Part shown: in pieces, positions 38,408 to 47,874 of the stretch
How positions within the stretch are numbered: position 1 is the first letter of the stretch
How the letters are laid out: the number at the start of each line of letters is the position of its first letter
Origin: Alginatibacterium sediminis
GTDB taxonomy: Bacteria > Pseudomonadota > Gammaproteobacteria > Enterobacterales > Celerinatantimonadaceae
Assembly (NCBI RefSeq): GCF_003610775.1
Contig: NZ_RAQO01000006.1
Span: 372,001-436,000 of the forward strand
Direction of reading: 5' to 3'
Length of the DNA: 64,000 nt
Notes under the pieces: model-generated
Seen by the model: the letters and a program-made list of their open reading frames with translations, nothing else
Told to the model about the DNA's origin: nothing
The model's database searches: none
Program-made: the position numbers and the translations under genes

Positions 38408-40171
38408 TTAAGCGGCTGCTTGCGGTGAGGCAGGCTTACGAGACGCTTGTATTAGCAAGATCCCAGCAGTCAACACCATCGCACCACATAAAACAAACAA
38501 TAGGCGACCACTTGGCTCATTAGGAATAAGTGCCATCGTGATAATACCGAAGCCAGCTGTGCTGATTAGATTGCCTAGCAATGAGCGTTGTTTAGTATCA
38601 AGGTTTTGTTGCTCTTCACCGCTTGATACAACGGGTGTGTTCCAATCATGGAATAACTCGTCAACTTCGGCTTGTCGCTCTGGAGTACGACCTTTATAAA
38701 AGCGTGATGTAAGCAAGAAGAAACCACCAGTGATCACAACGTGCGCAGCTAAGCTCAGGCCAACTTTTAGATCTGACCATTCACGACCAGACAATGGCGT
38801 TTCAAGATTAAACCAGTTTTGAATGTCGTCCGCAGTTAGCGCAATACCAAAGATGTATGAAACCAAGCCACCAACGATAAGTGTTGCCCAACCCGACCAA
38901 TCTGGCGTGTTACGTACCCACATACCCAGTAGTACAGGTATCAACATTGGGAAGCCTATTAATGCGCCGATATTAAGCACGATATCAAATAGACTTAGGT
39001 GCTTCAGTGAGTTGATAAAGATACCAATAGCAATAATGATGAAGCCCATTGCAACAGTAGCTATACGACTAGCAAGCATCAGTTCTTTCTCGCTAGCATT
39101 ATCTTTACGGATAATTGGCGAGTAGAAGTTACGGATAAAGATACCAGCGTTACGGTTAAGACCTGAGTCCATAGACGACATGGTTGCAGCAAACATTGCA
39201 GCCATTAGCAAACCAACCATACCTGAAGGCATTACTTTTTGAACAAAGGCTAGGTATGCAGCGTCACCAGCTTTGTTACCCATGCTTTCGACAAAGGGTT
39301 GTGCAAAGTCTGGATAAAAAGCGTTCATATACCATGGTGGCAAGAACCAAATGATTGGACCGATAATCATCAGAATACACGCAAGGCCAGCAGCTTTACG
39401 GGCGTTCTCACTATCTTTGGCACACAGGTAGCGGTAAGCGTTGATGCTGTTATTCATCACACCAAACTGTTTCACAAAGATAAACACAATCCACAAGATG
39501 AAGATGCTCACGTAGTTAAGATCGCTACCCATCATGAAGTTGCCGTTAAAGTTGTCAACGATGTTGGTGATGCCGCCGCCATGGAAGTAAGCTGCAACAG
39601 CACAAGTAATTGTTACCGCCATGATGACCAACATTTGCATGAAGTCAGATGCCACAACCGCCCAAGAACCGCCAGTTACTGCCATCAGCAATAAAACTAG
39701 GCCAGTTGCGATGATGGTGTAATCCATAGGGATGTTAAATACAGCAGCCACGAAGATTGCCAAACCATTTAGCCATACACCTGCAGAGATGATGCTATCG
39801 GGCATGCTACCCCAAGTGAAAAATTGCTCAGAGGTACGTCCAAAACGTTTCTTAATCGCTTCGATAGCTGTCACCACACGCAGTTGGCGGAACTTAGGAG
39901 CAAAATAGACATAATTAAGGAAGTAACCAAACGCGTTGGCTAAAAACAGAATTACAATTGCGAAACCATCCGTGAAGGCTTTACCCGCGGCGCCAGTAAA
40001 GGTCCAGGCCGAGAACTGGGTCATAAATGCTGTAGCACCCACCATCCACCAAAGCATTTTACCGCCCCCACGAAAGTAATCGCTAGTTGACGTTGAAAAA
40101 TTCCGGAACATCCAGCCAATCGCGATTAAGAACACGAAGTAGGCGAGAACGACTATTATGTCTATATTCAT
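38408..40171 (-). CDS. SSS family sodium:solute symporter (oligoalginate/uronate uptake)
   Basis: Sodium-coupled transporter of the SSS family, 587 residues, about 14 membrane helices. Family features: the FRGGGKMLWWMVGATAFMTQFSAWTFTGAAGKAF block near the start (key parts GGGKMLWW and SAWTFTGAAG), SGMVGLLMAAMFAATMSSMDSGLNRNAGIF in helix 8 to 9 (GLLMAAMFAATMSSMDS). It is paralogous to the gene at 44875. Relatives in Vibrio alginate loci (ToaA-like) take up alginate oligomers or unsaturated uronates. It pairs with KdgF. AGAGG lies seven bases before the ATG. A perfect palindrome sits 39 nt upstream. Confidence 0.9.
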   Translation of the reverse strand: MNIDIIVVLAYFVFLIAIGWMFRNFSTSTSDYFRGGGKMLWWMVGATAFMTQFSAWTFTGAAGKAFTDGFAIVILFLANAFGYFLNYVYFAPKFRQLRVVTAIEAIKKRFGRTSEQFFTWGSMPDSIISAGVWLNGLAIFVAAVFNIPMDYTIIATGLVLLLMAVTGGSWAVVASDFMQMLVIMAVTITCAVAAYFHGGGITNIVDNFNGNFMMGSDLNYVSIFILWIVFIFVKQFGVMNNSINAYRYLCAKDSENARKAAGLACILMIIGPIIWFLPPWYMNAFYPDFAQPFVESMGNKAGDAAYLAFVQKVMPSGMVGLLMAAMFAATMSSMDSGLNRNAGIFIRNFYSPIIRKDNASEKELMLASRIATVAMGFIIIAIGIFINSLKHLSLFDIVLNIGALIGFPMLIPVLLGMWVRNTPDWSGWATLIVGGLVSYIFGIALTADDIQNWFNLETPLSGREWSDLKVGLSLAAHVVITGGFFLLTSRFYKGRTPERQAEVDELFHDWNTPVVSSGEEQQNLDTKQRSLLGNLISTAGFGIITMALIPNEPSGRLLFVLCGAMVLTAGILLIQASRKPASPQAAA

Positions 40172-40209
40172 ATTTTGCCTCTAATAAACAACTTTTAAAA
40201 TCTTTAGGG

Positions 40210-40226
40210 TTACAAGTAACTTGTAA
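40210..40226. promoter_or_regulatory. Perfect palindrome upstream of the SSS-kdgF operon
   Basis: TTACAAGTAACTTGTAA: eight-base arms around a central A, 39 nt before the SSS start codon. It would overlap the core promoter or the start of transcription of that gene. The overlapping segment TTGTAATATGA is one to two mismatches from the TNGTNNNACNA pattern at 40460. A further weak TTATAATACAA lies at 40259-40269. Confidence 0.55.
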
Positions 40227-40410
40227 TATGATTCAAGTGTACGCGTAGAAAATCTTATTTATAATACAATATATATTAATGTGTGATCTGAGTCGTGTTT
40301 TTTCGTCATTTATTTTTGACTATTTAACCCATCTAGATAACGCATCGTTCACTTGTTTTTTGCGCCACTACTGGTAATGCATAGAAATATAAGAACTTTT
40401 TGACATTAAT

Positions 40411-40426
40411 GTGATTATCCTCACTA
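40411..40426 (+). promoter_or_regulatory. CRP site upstream of the PL17 operon
   Basis: TGTGA-TTATCC-TCACT, 9 of 10 matches to TGTGA-N6-TCACA. Its centre is about 60 bp before a start site predicted from the -10 box TACAAT (40466-40471), which fits class I activation near -61.5. Confidence 0.65.
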
Positions 40427-40459
40427 ATATTATCAAATATATTTAGTTCTTGCGTTCTT

Positions 40460-40471
40460 TTGTATTACAAT
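40460..40471 (+). promoter_or_regulatory. -10 box with FadR/FCD-type operator TTGTATTACAA
   Basis: TTGTATTACAA (40460-40470) fits the TNGTNNNACNA consensus of FCD regulators and is nearly palindromic. It overlaps a -10 hexamer TACAAT (40466-40471). A regulator bound here would block polymerase. The same pattern occurs upstream of kdgM (52043-52053). No good -35 box is visible, in line with CRP dependence. The rest of 40172-40499 holds the sites listed nearby and no gene. Confidence 0.6.
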
Positions 40472-40499
40472 AACTGCAAATGAGTTGAGCGAGGTTCGG

Positions 40500-42644
40500 A
40501 TGCATCAAACTGCAGAAGCAATTTTACTAAATCGTAACGAAGTAGAACTCTTAGCCAAAGAACTTGGCCAAGATAGCCTTATGGGGCTAAGTCTTAACAC
40601 AATGGTTAATGATACGTTAAATTATATGAGCTCGCCAATAGAGATCCCAGGCCATGGTGAGGCTGGCGGCTATGAGCACAATAAACATAAGCTTAACTAT
40701 CAGTATATTAATCAAGCTGGGCGTCTATTCCTTATTACTGGTGAAGAGCGTTATGCTGAGTACGCAGCGCAACTTCTGTTAGGTTATGCAGATGTATATT
40801 TGACGCTCGATTACCATATTCAACGCAATACCAATCCTACTGGACGCTTGTTTCATCAGATTTTAAATGAGCATGTTTTTTTGCTCTATAGCAGCCTTGG
40901 CTATAGCTGTATCTCAAGGTATTTGAGTGAAGAGCAGCGTGAACGGATCATCGAAGGTCTATTTAGACCTTTGCTTGAAATGTCGGTAGTTAAGTATGGC
41001 CATGATTTTGACCGCATCCATAATCACGGTTTATGGGCTGTTGCTGCGGTTGGTATTTGTGGGCTAGCAATAGGCGAAGATAAGTGGATGGAGTTATCTG
41101 TTCATGGCTTAGCTGGTGATGATGAAACCGGTGGTTTCCTGGCGCAAATTGCAAAACTGTTTGCGCCTTCTGGATACTATATGGAAGGGCCTTATTACCA
41201 TCGTTACGCTATCCGCCCACTTTGTCTTTTCGCCGAGGTCATTGGCCGCCATCGACCTGAACTGGATATTTTTAACTATAAAGATCAAGTTATTGGTAAG
41301 ACAATCAATGCGATGTTAGCGACGGCATATCCAAATGGTGTATTTCCAGCACTTAACGACGCCTCTTTAAGTATGGATATCTGTGATGCAGGTGTGATTG
41401 TTGCCGTTAGCTTGGCTTATAGTCATTACGGTCAAAATCCTTTGTTACTAGGGGTTGCGAAAATTCAGCAAAAAGTTTGGATACATGGCTGTGGCTTAGA
41501 ATTATCAAATGCATACCAATCAGAAGATAAGGTAGAGCTGCCTTTATGGCCAAGCGTTGAATTAAACGAAGGGCCAAATGGTGATCGTGGGGCGCAAGGT
41601 TTCTTACGCATGCAAGCCAAAGGCGGTGATATCAGCCAGCTGGTGATGAATTATGGTCAGCATGGTATGGGCCATGGTCACTTTGATACTTTGGGTGTCA
41701 GCTTTTTCAATCGCGGCCAAGAAGTCTTGAAAGAATATGGTTTTGGCCGTTGGGTAAACGTTGAGCCAAAATTTGGTGGGCGCTACCTAGACGAGAACAA
41801 ATCGTATGCGCGCCAAACCATCGCACACAACTTGGTGAGCGTAGACCAAGGCTGTCAAAACCAATTTGATGTTGCCACCGCCGATGCCAAACACGGAACA
41901 CCGCATTACTTTGTTGGCGATGATTCAAAATTACAAGGTATGAGCGCAATTGCAGATGAGTTTTATCCAGGCGTAAAACAACAGCGCAGTTTGGCGTTAA
42001 TCAATGATGAGTTATTTGACTCGCCTCTATTACTTGATGTCTATCAATTAAGTAGTGAAGAACAACATTGCTACGATTATGCTTTGCAGTATCAGGGGCA
42101 AATTATTCGGACCAATTTTGAATATCAGTCTCAGAGCCAATTGAAAACGCTAGGTGATGATGCGGGTTATCAACACCTATGGAATGTTGCTAGCGCTGAA
42201 GTCGATAAAGAGCGATGTTCTGAACTTAGCTGGTTGCAGGGCAATAGCTACTATACGTGGATTTGTTCCAATCAGGCTGGCGATGAGATTATCTTTACGC
42301 GCAGTGGAGCCAACGACCCGCAATTTAACTTGCGCAGTGAAACCAGTTTCATTTTACGTCGTGAAGCTAATTCGACGGTTTTTGCCAATGTATTAGAAAC
42401 CCATGGTTATTTTAACGAAGCAATAGAAGCAAGTACCGACGCTCGCGGACAGGTAAAATCAGTTACCGTATTGGCTAATACTGAACAAGCTTGTTTGATT
42501 AGTATTGCCGGGGACGCCTTCGAACTGTTGGTGATGTTAAGTAATTTGCATGGGGTGCCTAACGACCATCAACATACTATCGAATATAACAATACAATTT
42601 ATAGCTGGAACGGACATCTAGCCACTCAAAAGATAAGAGGTTAA
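40500..42644 (+). CDS. PL17 oligoalginate lyase, short-loop paralogue
   Basis: Exolytic alginate lyase (714 residues) releasing unsaturated monouronate from alginate oligomers. Domain order: N-terminal alpha toroid (about 1-320) and beta-sandwich heparinase II/III-like C-terminal part. Catalytic-site residues match the PL17 pattern: Asn175-His176 (DRIHNHGLWA), the tyrosine block GYYMEGPYYHRY (225-236), the metal ligand GHGHFD (391-396) and TIAHN with His443. No signal peptide, so it is cytoplasmic. I start at the ATG at 40500 with GAGG five bases upstream, not the TTG at 40485. Its paralogue starts 3 nt after its stop. Confidence 0.92.
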   Translation: MHQTAEAILLNRNEVELLAKELGQDSLMGLSLNTMVNDTLNYMSSPIEIPGHGEAGGYEHNKHKLNYQYINQAGRLFLITGEERYAEYAAQLLLGYADVYLTLDYHIQRNTNPTGRLFHQILNEHVFLLYSSLGYSCISRYLSEEQRERIIEGLFRPLLEMSVVKYGHDFDRIHNHGLWAVAAVGICGLAIGEDKWMELSVHGLAGDDETGGFLAQIAKLFAPSGYYMEGPYYHRYAIRPLCLFAEVIGRHRPELDIFNYKDQVIGKTINAMLATAYPNGVFPALNDASLSMDICDAGVIVAVSLAYSHYGQNPLLLGVAKIQQKVWIHGCGLELSNAYQSEDKVELPLWPSVELNEGPNGDRGAQGFLRMQAKGGDISQLVMNYGQHGMGHGHFDTLGVSFFNRGQEVLKEYGFGRWVNVEPKFGGRYLDENKSYARQTIAHNLVSVDQGCQNQFDVATADAKHGTPHYFVGDDSKLQGMSAIADEFYPGVKQQRSLALINDELFDSPLLLDVYQLSSEEQHCYDYALQYQGQIIRTNFEYQSQSQLKTLGDDAGYQHLWNVASAEVDKERCSELSWLQGNSYYTWICSNQAGDEIIFTRSGANDPQFNLRSETSFILRREANSTVFANVLETHGYFNEAIEASTDARGQVKSVTVLANTEQACLISIAGDAFELLVMLSNLHGVPNDHQHTIEYNNTIYSWNGHLATQKIRG

Positions 42645-42647
42645 GTC

Positions 42648-44798
42648 ATGAGCTACCAACCATTACTGATTAGTTTTGAAGAAGCCGCAGAATTGCGCAA
42701 ACATTTAGGGCAAGATTCGCTAATCGGCAACTCATTGGCGCTAGAAATTGCAGCCCTAGAAGCGTATATGCCTATTGGAATTGAAATTCCTGGGCATGGT
42801 GAAGCGGGTGGTTATGAGCATAACCGTCATAAGCAAAATTACATTCATTTGGACTTAGCGGGTCGTTTGTACTTAATCACCGAAGAGCCTCGCTATTTGG
42901 CTTATGCTCAACAAATGTTACTTGAGTATGCTCGTGTTTATCCGACTTTAGAGCTTAATACCAGTCGCGATTCCAACCCTCCGGGCCGTCTATTTCATCA
43001 AACATTGAATGAAAATATGTGGATGCTATATGCATCTTGCGCCTATTCATGTATTCGTCATACCTTCGATGAATCGCAGCGCAATGCGATTGAGAACGAC
43101 TTGTTTAAGTTGATGATCGAGTTGTTCGTTGATGTATATGCAGAAGACTTTGATATTGTTCACAATCACGGTTTGTGGGCAGTTGCTGGTGTTGGTGTTT
43201 GTGGTTATGCCATACAAGACCAAGCCAGTGTCGACAAGGCGCTTTATGGCCTTAAGGGCGACAGTGTTAGTGGTGGATTTATTGCGCAACTGACGCAACT
43301 GTTCTCTCCTGATGGGTATTACATGGAAGGCCCTTACTACCATCGTTTCTCGCTGCGTCCAATTTATCTATTCGCTGAGGCTATCGAGCGTCGCCAGCCA
43401 GAAATCGGTATCTATGAGCTTAAAGACCAAGTCATTAAAACCACGACCTACGCAGTGATGTCGACTGCGTTCCCAAATGGTGTGCTGCCGGCGCTAAATG
43501 ATTCATCGAAGTCGATTGATATCCGAGATGAGGGCGTCGTGATTGCAACCAATGTTTGCTTTAAGCGCTACAGCCAAGACGTGAATCTGTTAGCGATGGC
43601 CAAACATCAAAACAAAGTTTGGGTTCACAGCAGTGGAGCAGGCCTTTCCGACGCGGTTGCTGCGCAAGCCGATATTCCTGGATTCAACTGGGGAAGCTTG
43701 TCCTTAACCGATGGTCCGCAAGGCGAACGTGGCGGCGTTTCAATTTTGCGTCACCGCGATGCAAAATCAGATGACAGTATGGCATTGCTATGGTTTGGAC
43801 AGCACGGTAGCGATCATAAATTGCATTCAGCTTTGGATCATGGTCACTTTGATGGTTTGCATTTAAGCCTGTTTAATCGTGGGCAAGAATTTACTCAAGA
43901 TTACGGCTATGGGCGTTGGGTAAATATTGAGCCGAAGTTTGGGGGACGTTACATTCCTCAAAATAAGAGTTATGCGAAGCAAACGATTGCTCACAACACG
44001 GTTGTTGTTGATCAAATGTCACAGAACAAGGGCGATACTGCCACTGCAGAAGCGCGTTGGGGTGAGAAACACTTCTTTGTTACTGATGATACAGAGTTGC
44101 AGGCTATGAGTGCCCGGGTTCAAAACTATTACGATGGGGTTAACCAACAACGCTCAGTGGTAATGTTTGAATTACCTGGTTTTACAAAGCCTTTGGTGCT
44201 GGATGTTTTCAAACTCACGAGTGAAAGTGAGCATTGCTATGATTACCCGGTTCATTTTAAGGGCCAAATCATTCGCACCGACTTTGACTATCAGCAGGAG
44301 TCGGTTCTGAACCCACTTGGAGATGCGCAAGGTTATCAACACCTTTGGAAAGTCGCCAGTGGTAGCGTTAAAGACTCAAGCTTAGTGTCGTGGTTGATGG
44401 GTGATAGCTATTACTCATTAGTTAGCAGCGCAGCGAAGGATAGTGAAGTTATCTTTGCTCGCATTGGCGCCAATGATCCTGACTTCAATTTACGTAGCGA
44501 GCCAGTTCTTATATTGCGTCAACGCGGTAAGAACCAAGTGTTTGCAAATGTATTTGAAACTCATGGATACTTTAATGAAGCCATTGAAGCCAGTACAGAC
44601 GCGCGCGGACAAGTTGAATCGGTCAGCGTGTTGCATAGCGATGATTATGCAACCTTAGTTGAACTGCAACTGACCAACAGCCGTGTTGTTATGGTTGCTG
44701 TATCCAATCAAGATGGTGACGCGGTTAATGCTGATCACCAGCTAACTGTTAATGGACAAAAGTATCAGTGGCTGGGGCCAGTTAAAGTTTTCGCTTAG
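42648..44798 (+). CDS. PL17 oligoalginate lyase, long-loop paralogue
   Basis: Second PL17 enzyme, 716 residues, similar to the first along its whole length (HNHGLWAVAGVG with Asn173-His174, GYYMEGPYYHRF, DHGHFDGLHLSLFNRGQEF, TIAHN with His449). The metal-binding region differs: before the His-Gly-His motif it carries an insertion (SDHKLHSAL, about residues 388-396) that the first copy lacks. This may change the substrate pocket or add a metal ligand. No signal peptide. AAGAGG lies close before the ATG. It is the second gene of the operon; a strong terminator follows and the second SSS gene lies 76 nt downstream. Confidence 0.92.
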   Translation: MSYQPLLISFEEAAELRKHLGQDSLIGNSLALEIAALEAYMPIGIEIPGHGEAGGYEHNRHKQNYIHLDLAGRLYLITEEPRYLAYAQQMLLEYARVYPTLELNTSRDSNPPGRLFHQTLNENMWMLYASCAYSCIRHTFDESQRNAIENDLFKLMIELFVDVYAEDFDIVHNHGLWAVAGVGVCGYAIQDQASVDKALYGLKGDSVSGGFIAQLTQLFSPDGYYMEGPYYHRFSLRPIYLFAEAIERRQPEIGIYELKDQVIKTTTYAVMSTAFPNGVLPALNDSSKSIDIRDEGVVIATNVCFKRYSQDVNLLAMAKHQNKVWVHSSGAGLSDAVAAQADIPGFNWGSLSLTDGPQGERGGVSILRHRDAKSDDSMALLWFGQHGSDHKLHSALDHGHFDGLHLSLFNRGQEFTQDYGYGRWVNIEPKFGGRYIPQNKSYAKQTIAHNTVVVDQMSQNKGDTATAEARWGEKHFFVTDDTELQAMSARVQNYYDGVNQQRSVVMFELPGFTKPLVLDVFKLTSESEHCYDYPVHFKGQIIRTDFDYQQESVLNPLGDAQGYQHLWKVASGSVKDSSLVSWLMGDSYYSLVSSAAKDSEVIFARIGANDPDFNLRSEPVLILRQRGKNQVFANVFETHGYFNEAIEASTDARGQVESVSVLHSDDYATLVELQLTNSRVVMVAVSNQDGDAVNADHQLTVNGQKYQWLGPVKVFA

Positions 44799-44820
44799 CT
44801 TTAGTTTTTACCTCAGTTTT

Positions 44821-44845
44821 AGCCTCGCACTTGCGAGGCTTTTTA
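44821..44845 (+). terminator. Rho-independent terminator after the PL17 pair
   Basis: AGCCTCGC, loop ACTT, GCGAGGCT, then TTTTT. The SSS gene downstream is therefore either on a readthrough transcript or has its own weak promoter. Confidence 0.9.
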
Positions 44846-44874
44846 GTTTCAGTTGATTCGCCATTAGGAGAAGC

Positions 44875-46623
44875 ATGCATAGCATCGACTTATGGGTTGT
44901 AGCTGCTTATTTTGTATTTGTTATAGGTGCAGCAATAACCTTTAAACGGTTTGCTACGGACAGTGGACAATATATTAAAGGTGGTGGAGCCATGATGTGG
45001 TGGATGGCTGGAGCCACCGCATTTATGACGCAGTTCAGTGCTTGGACTTTCACTGGGGCCGCTGCCAAAGCCTACGAAGATGGATTCCCTGTGTTGATGT
45101 TGTTTTGGGGAAACGCACTTGGCTTCTTTATTGCGGCCTGGTTTTTTGCTGAGCGTTTTCGCAAATTACGTGTCGACACGCCTATGGATGTCATACGCCA
45201 ACGTTTTGGACTGGTATCAGAGCAAATCTATACCTGGTTACAGTTCCCTCTCACCACACTTTCGGCTGCTATATGGCTTAATGGCCTGGCTATTTTTGTA
45301 GCAGCGGTCTTTCAAATAGAGTTAAGCCATACCATTATCGGTGTTGGGGTATTGGTGACTTTTATTGCGGTTAGCGGCGGTTCATGGACGGTCTCTGCAA
45401 CTAATGTAATTCAGTTAATTTTGTTGATGGCCATTACCATGACCATAGGTATTGTCGCACTAATCGGTGCTGGCGGGCCGATAGAGCTTGCGCGTAATTT
45501 TCCTGCACCAAGCCTTGCCGGTAATAATGTTAGTTACCCTCAGATCTTTATCCTCTGGGGAGCGGTTGTGTTGACCAAACAGAGTATTAGCACCAACAAC
45601 GCTATGAGCTGTTATCGTTTTTTAGTGACCACGAATGAGCGCGAAGCCAAAAAAGCTGCGTTTATTACGGGATTAATGTTCTTGATTGGGCCGGTTTTGT
45701 GGTTTGTCCCACCCTGGGTGAGCGCCACTATGAACATAGACTTAGCGAGCCTTTATCCCAATTTAGGTAGCGAAGCAAACAACGCTGCTTACCTCTATTT
45801 TGTCGACACCTTTATGCCCGCCGGTGTCCTAGGCTTAGTGCTAGCGGCAATGATTGCAGCCACCATTTCACCGATGACAACCGCCTTGAATCGTAATGCC
45901 GGTATATTTGTTCGCAATGTTTATCAAGTGTTTTGGACTAACAGTGAAGACGAAAAACGCAAAATGTGGGTAGCAAAAGCGGCGACGTTGGTGAACGGTA
46001 TACTCGCAACTGCGGCAGCTTTGTTCTTTGCAAGCCTTGAAAGTGTCGGTTTTTTTGATTTAATGATGCTTTTTGGAGCGCTACTGCAAGTGCCCTTAGC
46101 AATACCGGCGCTTCTCGCTGTTGTGGTGCTAAAAACGCCCGATTGGTCTGGCTGGGCAACCTTGGTGGTTGGCTTGCTGGTGTCGTGTATTGTTCATTTT
46201 GGGTTTGATGTCAGTTGGTATAGCTTTTGGTTTGAGACTGAGTTACTCACGGCTCGGGAGCAAGTTGACTTGAAAGTTATTACCGCTTTGTTATTGCAAG
46301 TGTTGGTGACGGGGGGATTTTTCTTAAGCACCCAACTGTTCTATAAAGAGCCGAAATCGAAGCGCCGCTTAAGTTTGAATCAATTTGAAAGCAATATGTT
46401 GACGCCTATTTCTTTGGAGGAGCAAGCGACAGTTGACGGGCGTCAAAATCAATACTTAGCCCGCATGGTACGCATGCTTAGTGCTTGTTGTTTATTGCTA
46501 ACCTTGGGGTGCGATAGCATACGTGATGCGCTTATCTTTGTGGCAATTTCAACCTTGATGCTGCTCGCAAGTTTGGTGCTATCAAAGAAAGAAACCTCCG
46601 CGAAGCTTGAAATCGCCCATTAG
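44875..46623 (+). CDS. SSS family sodium:solute symporter, second copy
   Basis: A 582-residue sodium:solute symporter, paralogue of the gene at 38408 with the same GGGAMMWWMAGATAFMTQFSAW layout (fragments GGGAMMWW, MTQFSAW) and the helix motif GLVLAAMIAATISPMTTALNR. About 14 membrane helices and a longer C-terminal tail (NQFESNMLTPIS) before the last helices. Likely takes up alginate oligomers or unsaturated uronates for the PL17 enzymes just upstream. AGGAG lies four bases before the ATG, a rather short spacing. Confidence 0.9.
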   Translation: MHSIDLWVVAAYFVFVIGAAITFKRFATDSGQYIKGGGAMMWWMAGATAFMTQFSAWTFTGAAAKAYEDGFPVLMLFWGNALGFFIAAWFFAERFRKLRVDTPMDVIRQRFGLVSEQIYTWLQFPLTTLSAAIWLNGLAIFVAAVFQIELSHTIIGVGVLVTFIAVSGGSWTVSATNVIQLILLMAITMTIGIVALIGAGGPIELARNFPAPSLAGNNVSYPQIFILWGAVVLTKQSISTNNAMSCYRFLVTTNEREAKKAAFITGLMFLIGPVLWFVPPWVSATMNIDLASLYPNLGSEANNAAYLYFVDTFMPAGVLGLVLAAMIAATISPMTTALNRNAGIFVRNVYQVFWTNSEDEKRKMWVAKAATLVNGILATAAALFFASLESVGFFDLMMLFGALLQVPLAIPALLAVVVLKTPDWSGWATLVVGLLVSCIVHFGFDVSWYSFWFETELLTAREQVDLKVITALLLQVLVTGGFFLSTQLFYKEPKSKRRLSLNQFESNMLTPISLEEQATVDGRQNQYLARMVRMLSACCLLLTLGCDSIRDALIFVAISTLMLLASLVLSKKETSAKLEIAH

Positions 46624-46707
46624 TATTGGAATATCTACCGTCCTATCGATAACTAAATGTTCAGGATTGGGCGGTAGAGTTCACCAGCCGAGATTCAATA
46701 CCAGTGA

Positions 46708-47826
46708 TTACCAGGCGCTGCCGAATTGAATGTTCAGCGTCCATTCTTCAGGGCCTTTAGCAATATCAACACCAGTGCGTAATCCAAGTTGCCTTGCGAT
46801 TAGATAACGAACACCAACACCCTGGCTATAGAGTGGTTCAGCATTTTTAAAGCGCTGTTCAGGCAGGTCTTGGTAGCCTATGCCAGCAAATGCTAAAACA
46901 GTCCAGCGAGTATTAATATCGTAACTCACTTGTGCCTCTGCCAATGCGACCGCATCACCTTGGTAACGCATCGCAGGCATACCGCGCATATCAATATAGG
47001 GCTTCGCATAGAAGGGTGCTCCGTCGGAAGCAGCTTTATAGTCCGCTCTAAGTGCCAATCCCCAGTTTTTGGCTAGACGTTGATAGTTTTGTACGAAAGC
47101 GTGTTCACTGTGATAGTCGAAGTCGCCACCGAGATTTGGTGAAAACCGTTTAGCCTGCAGCCGAGCAAAGGTACCAGAACGGGCAGAGAACAAATGGTCG
47201 CGAGAGTCATAACTGAGTTTGACACCTAGACCCGCATCATTGCTTACTAGTTCGTCTATTCTGGTATTAGCGTCAAATTCAAGCTTTGTTGTAGAGCTCA
47301 TAAATGAGTAGTCTGCCCCCAGAAACCAAGGGCTATCACCTAATCGGAAGTCGATATCTTGGAAGAAATAATTACCCGCAATATTTAGTGGTATTGCAAG
47401 TGAGCTTGAGGGCTCATAGAAGTTTAGATTAATATCAGCATGGAAGAGCCCACCCAAATAGCGGATGTGATCGTCCTTCCAGTTGCCAGAATGAAATCCA
47501 CCATAGATTTTAGTGCCATTACTAGTCGCTGCTCCTACTAATCCACTGACACTAAGCGGAATACCTTCGACCGACTCAGGATCTTGTTTTCGGGCTTGTT
47601 TTTGCTCGTCAGTCTCGTGAAAAAACATTAGGGCTGCACCGCCACCCACTCCCACTGCAGGTTCGGTGATAACAAAAGGTATGGGCAAGAATCCTGTCGC
47701 GTTATCCAAAACCCATTGACTAAGATCGAGTTGTCCATCATTAGGGTCAAAGAAATTGGCATGGCTTGGAGCATGCAGGCCGGAAGCAATCGTTAAACTG
47801 ATGATTGAAAGAGGTATTTTTTTCAC
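46708..47826 (-). CDS. BamA/TamA family outer-membrane barrel protein without POTRA domains
   Basis: A 372-residue beta-barrel protein with a signal peptide (MKKIPLSIISLTIASGLHAPSHA). The barrel resembles the Omp85 C-terminal half: GVGVRYLIARQLGLRTGVDIAKGPEEW and a terminal aromatic residue (QFGSAW). There are no POTRA domains, so it cannot work as a chaperone docking protein like BamA itself. Start is GTG at 47826 with AAAGG before it. It is convergent with the SSS gene. Function unknown; it lies inside the alginate island but also between unrelated envelope genes. Confidence 0.82.
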   Translation of the reverse strand: MKKIPLSIISLTIASGLHAPSHANFFDPNDGQLDLSQWVLDNATGFLPIPFVITEPAVGVGGGAALMFFHETDEQKQARKQDPESVEGIPLSVSGLVGAATSNGTKIYGGFHSGNWKDDHIRYLGGLFHADINLNFYEPSSSLAIPLNIAGNYFFQDIDFRLGDSPWFLGADYSFMSSTTKLEFDANTRIDELVSNDAGLGVKLSYDSRDHLFSARSGTFARLQAKRFSPNLGGDFDYHSEHAFVQNYQRLAKNWGLALRADYKAASDGAPFYAKPYIDMRGMPAMRYQGDAVALAEAQVSYDINTRWTVLAFAGIGYQDLPEQRFKNAEPLYSQGVGVRYLIARQLGLRTGVDIAKGPEEWTLNIQFGSAW

Positions 47827-47874
47827 GTTGCGGCCTTTAAGCGAGTGTAAGATTTTAATAATTAGTGAGTACCA

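Noticed and set aside
40281-40300. TGTGATCTGAGTCGTG as a second CRP site, possibly for the SSS gene on the minus strand.
   Set aside because: The right half matches only two of five positions. The 40411 site is much better.
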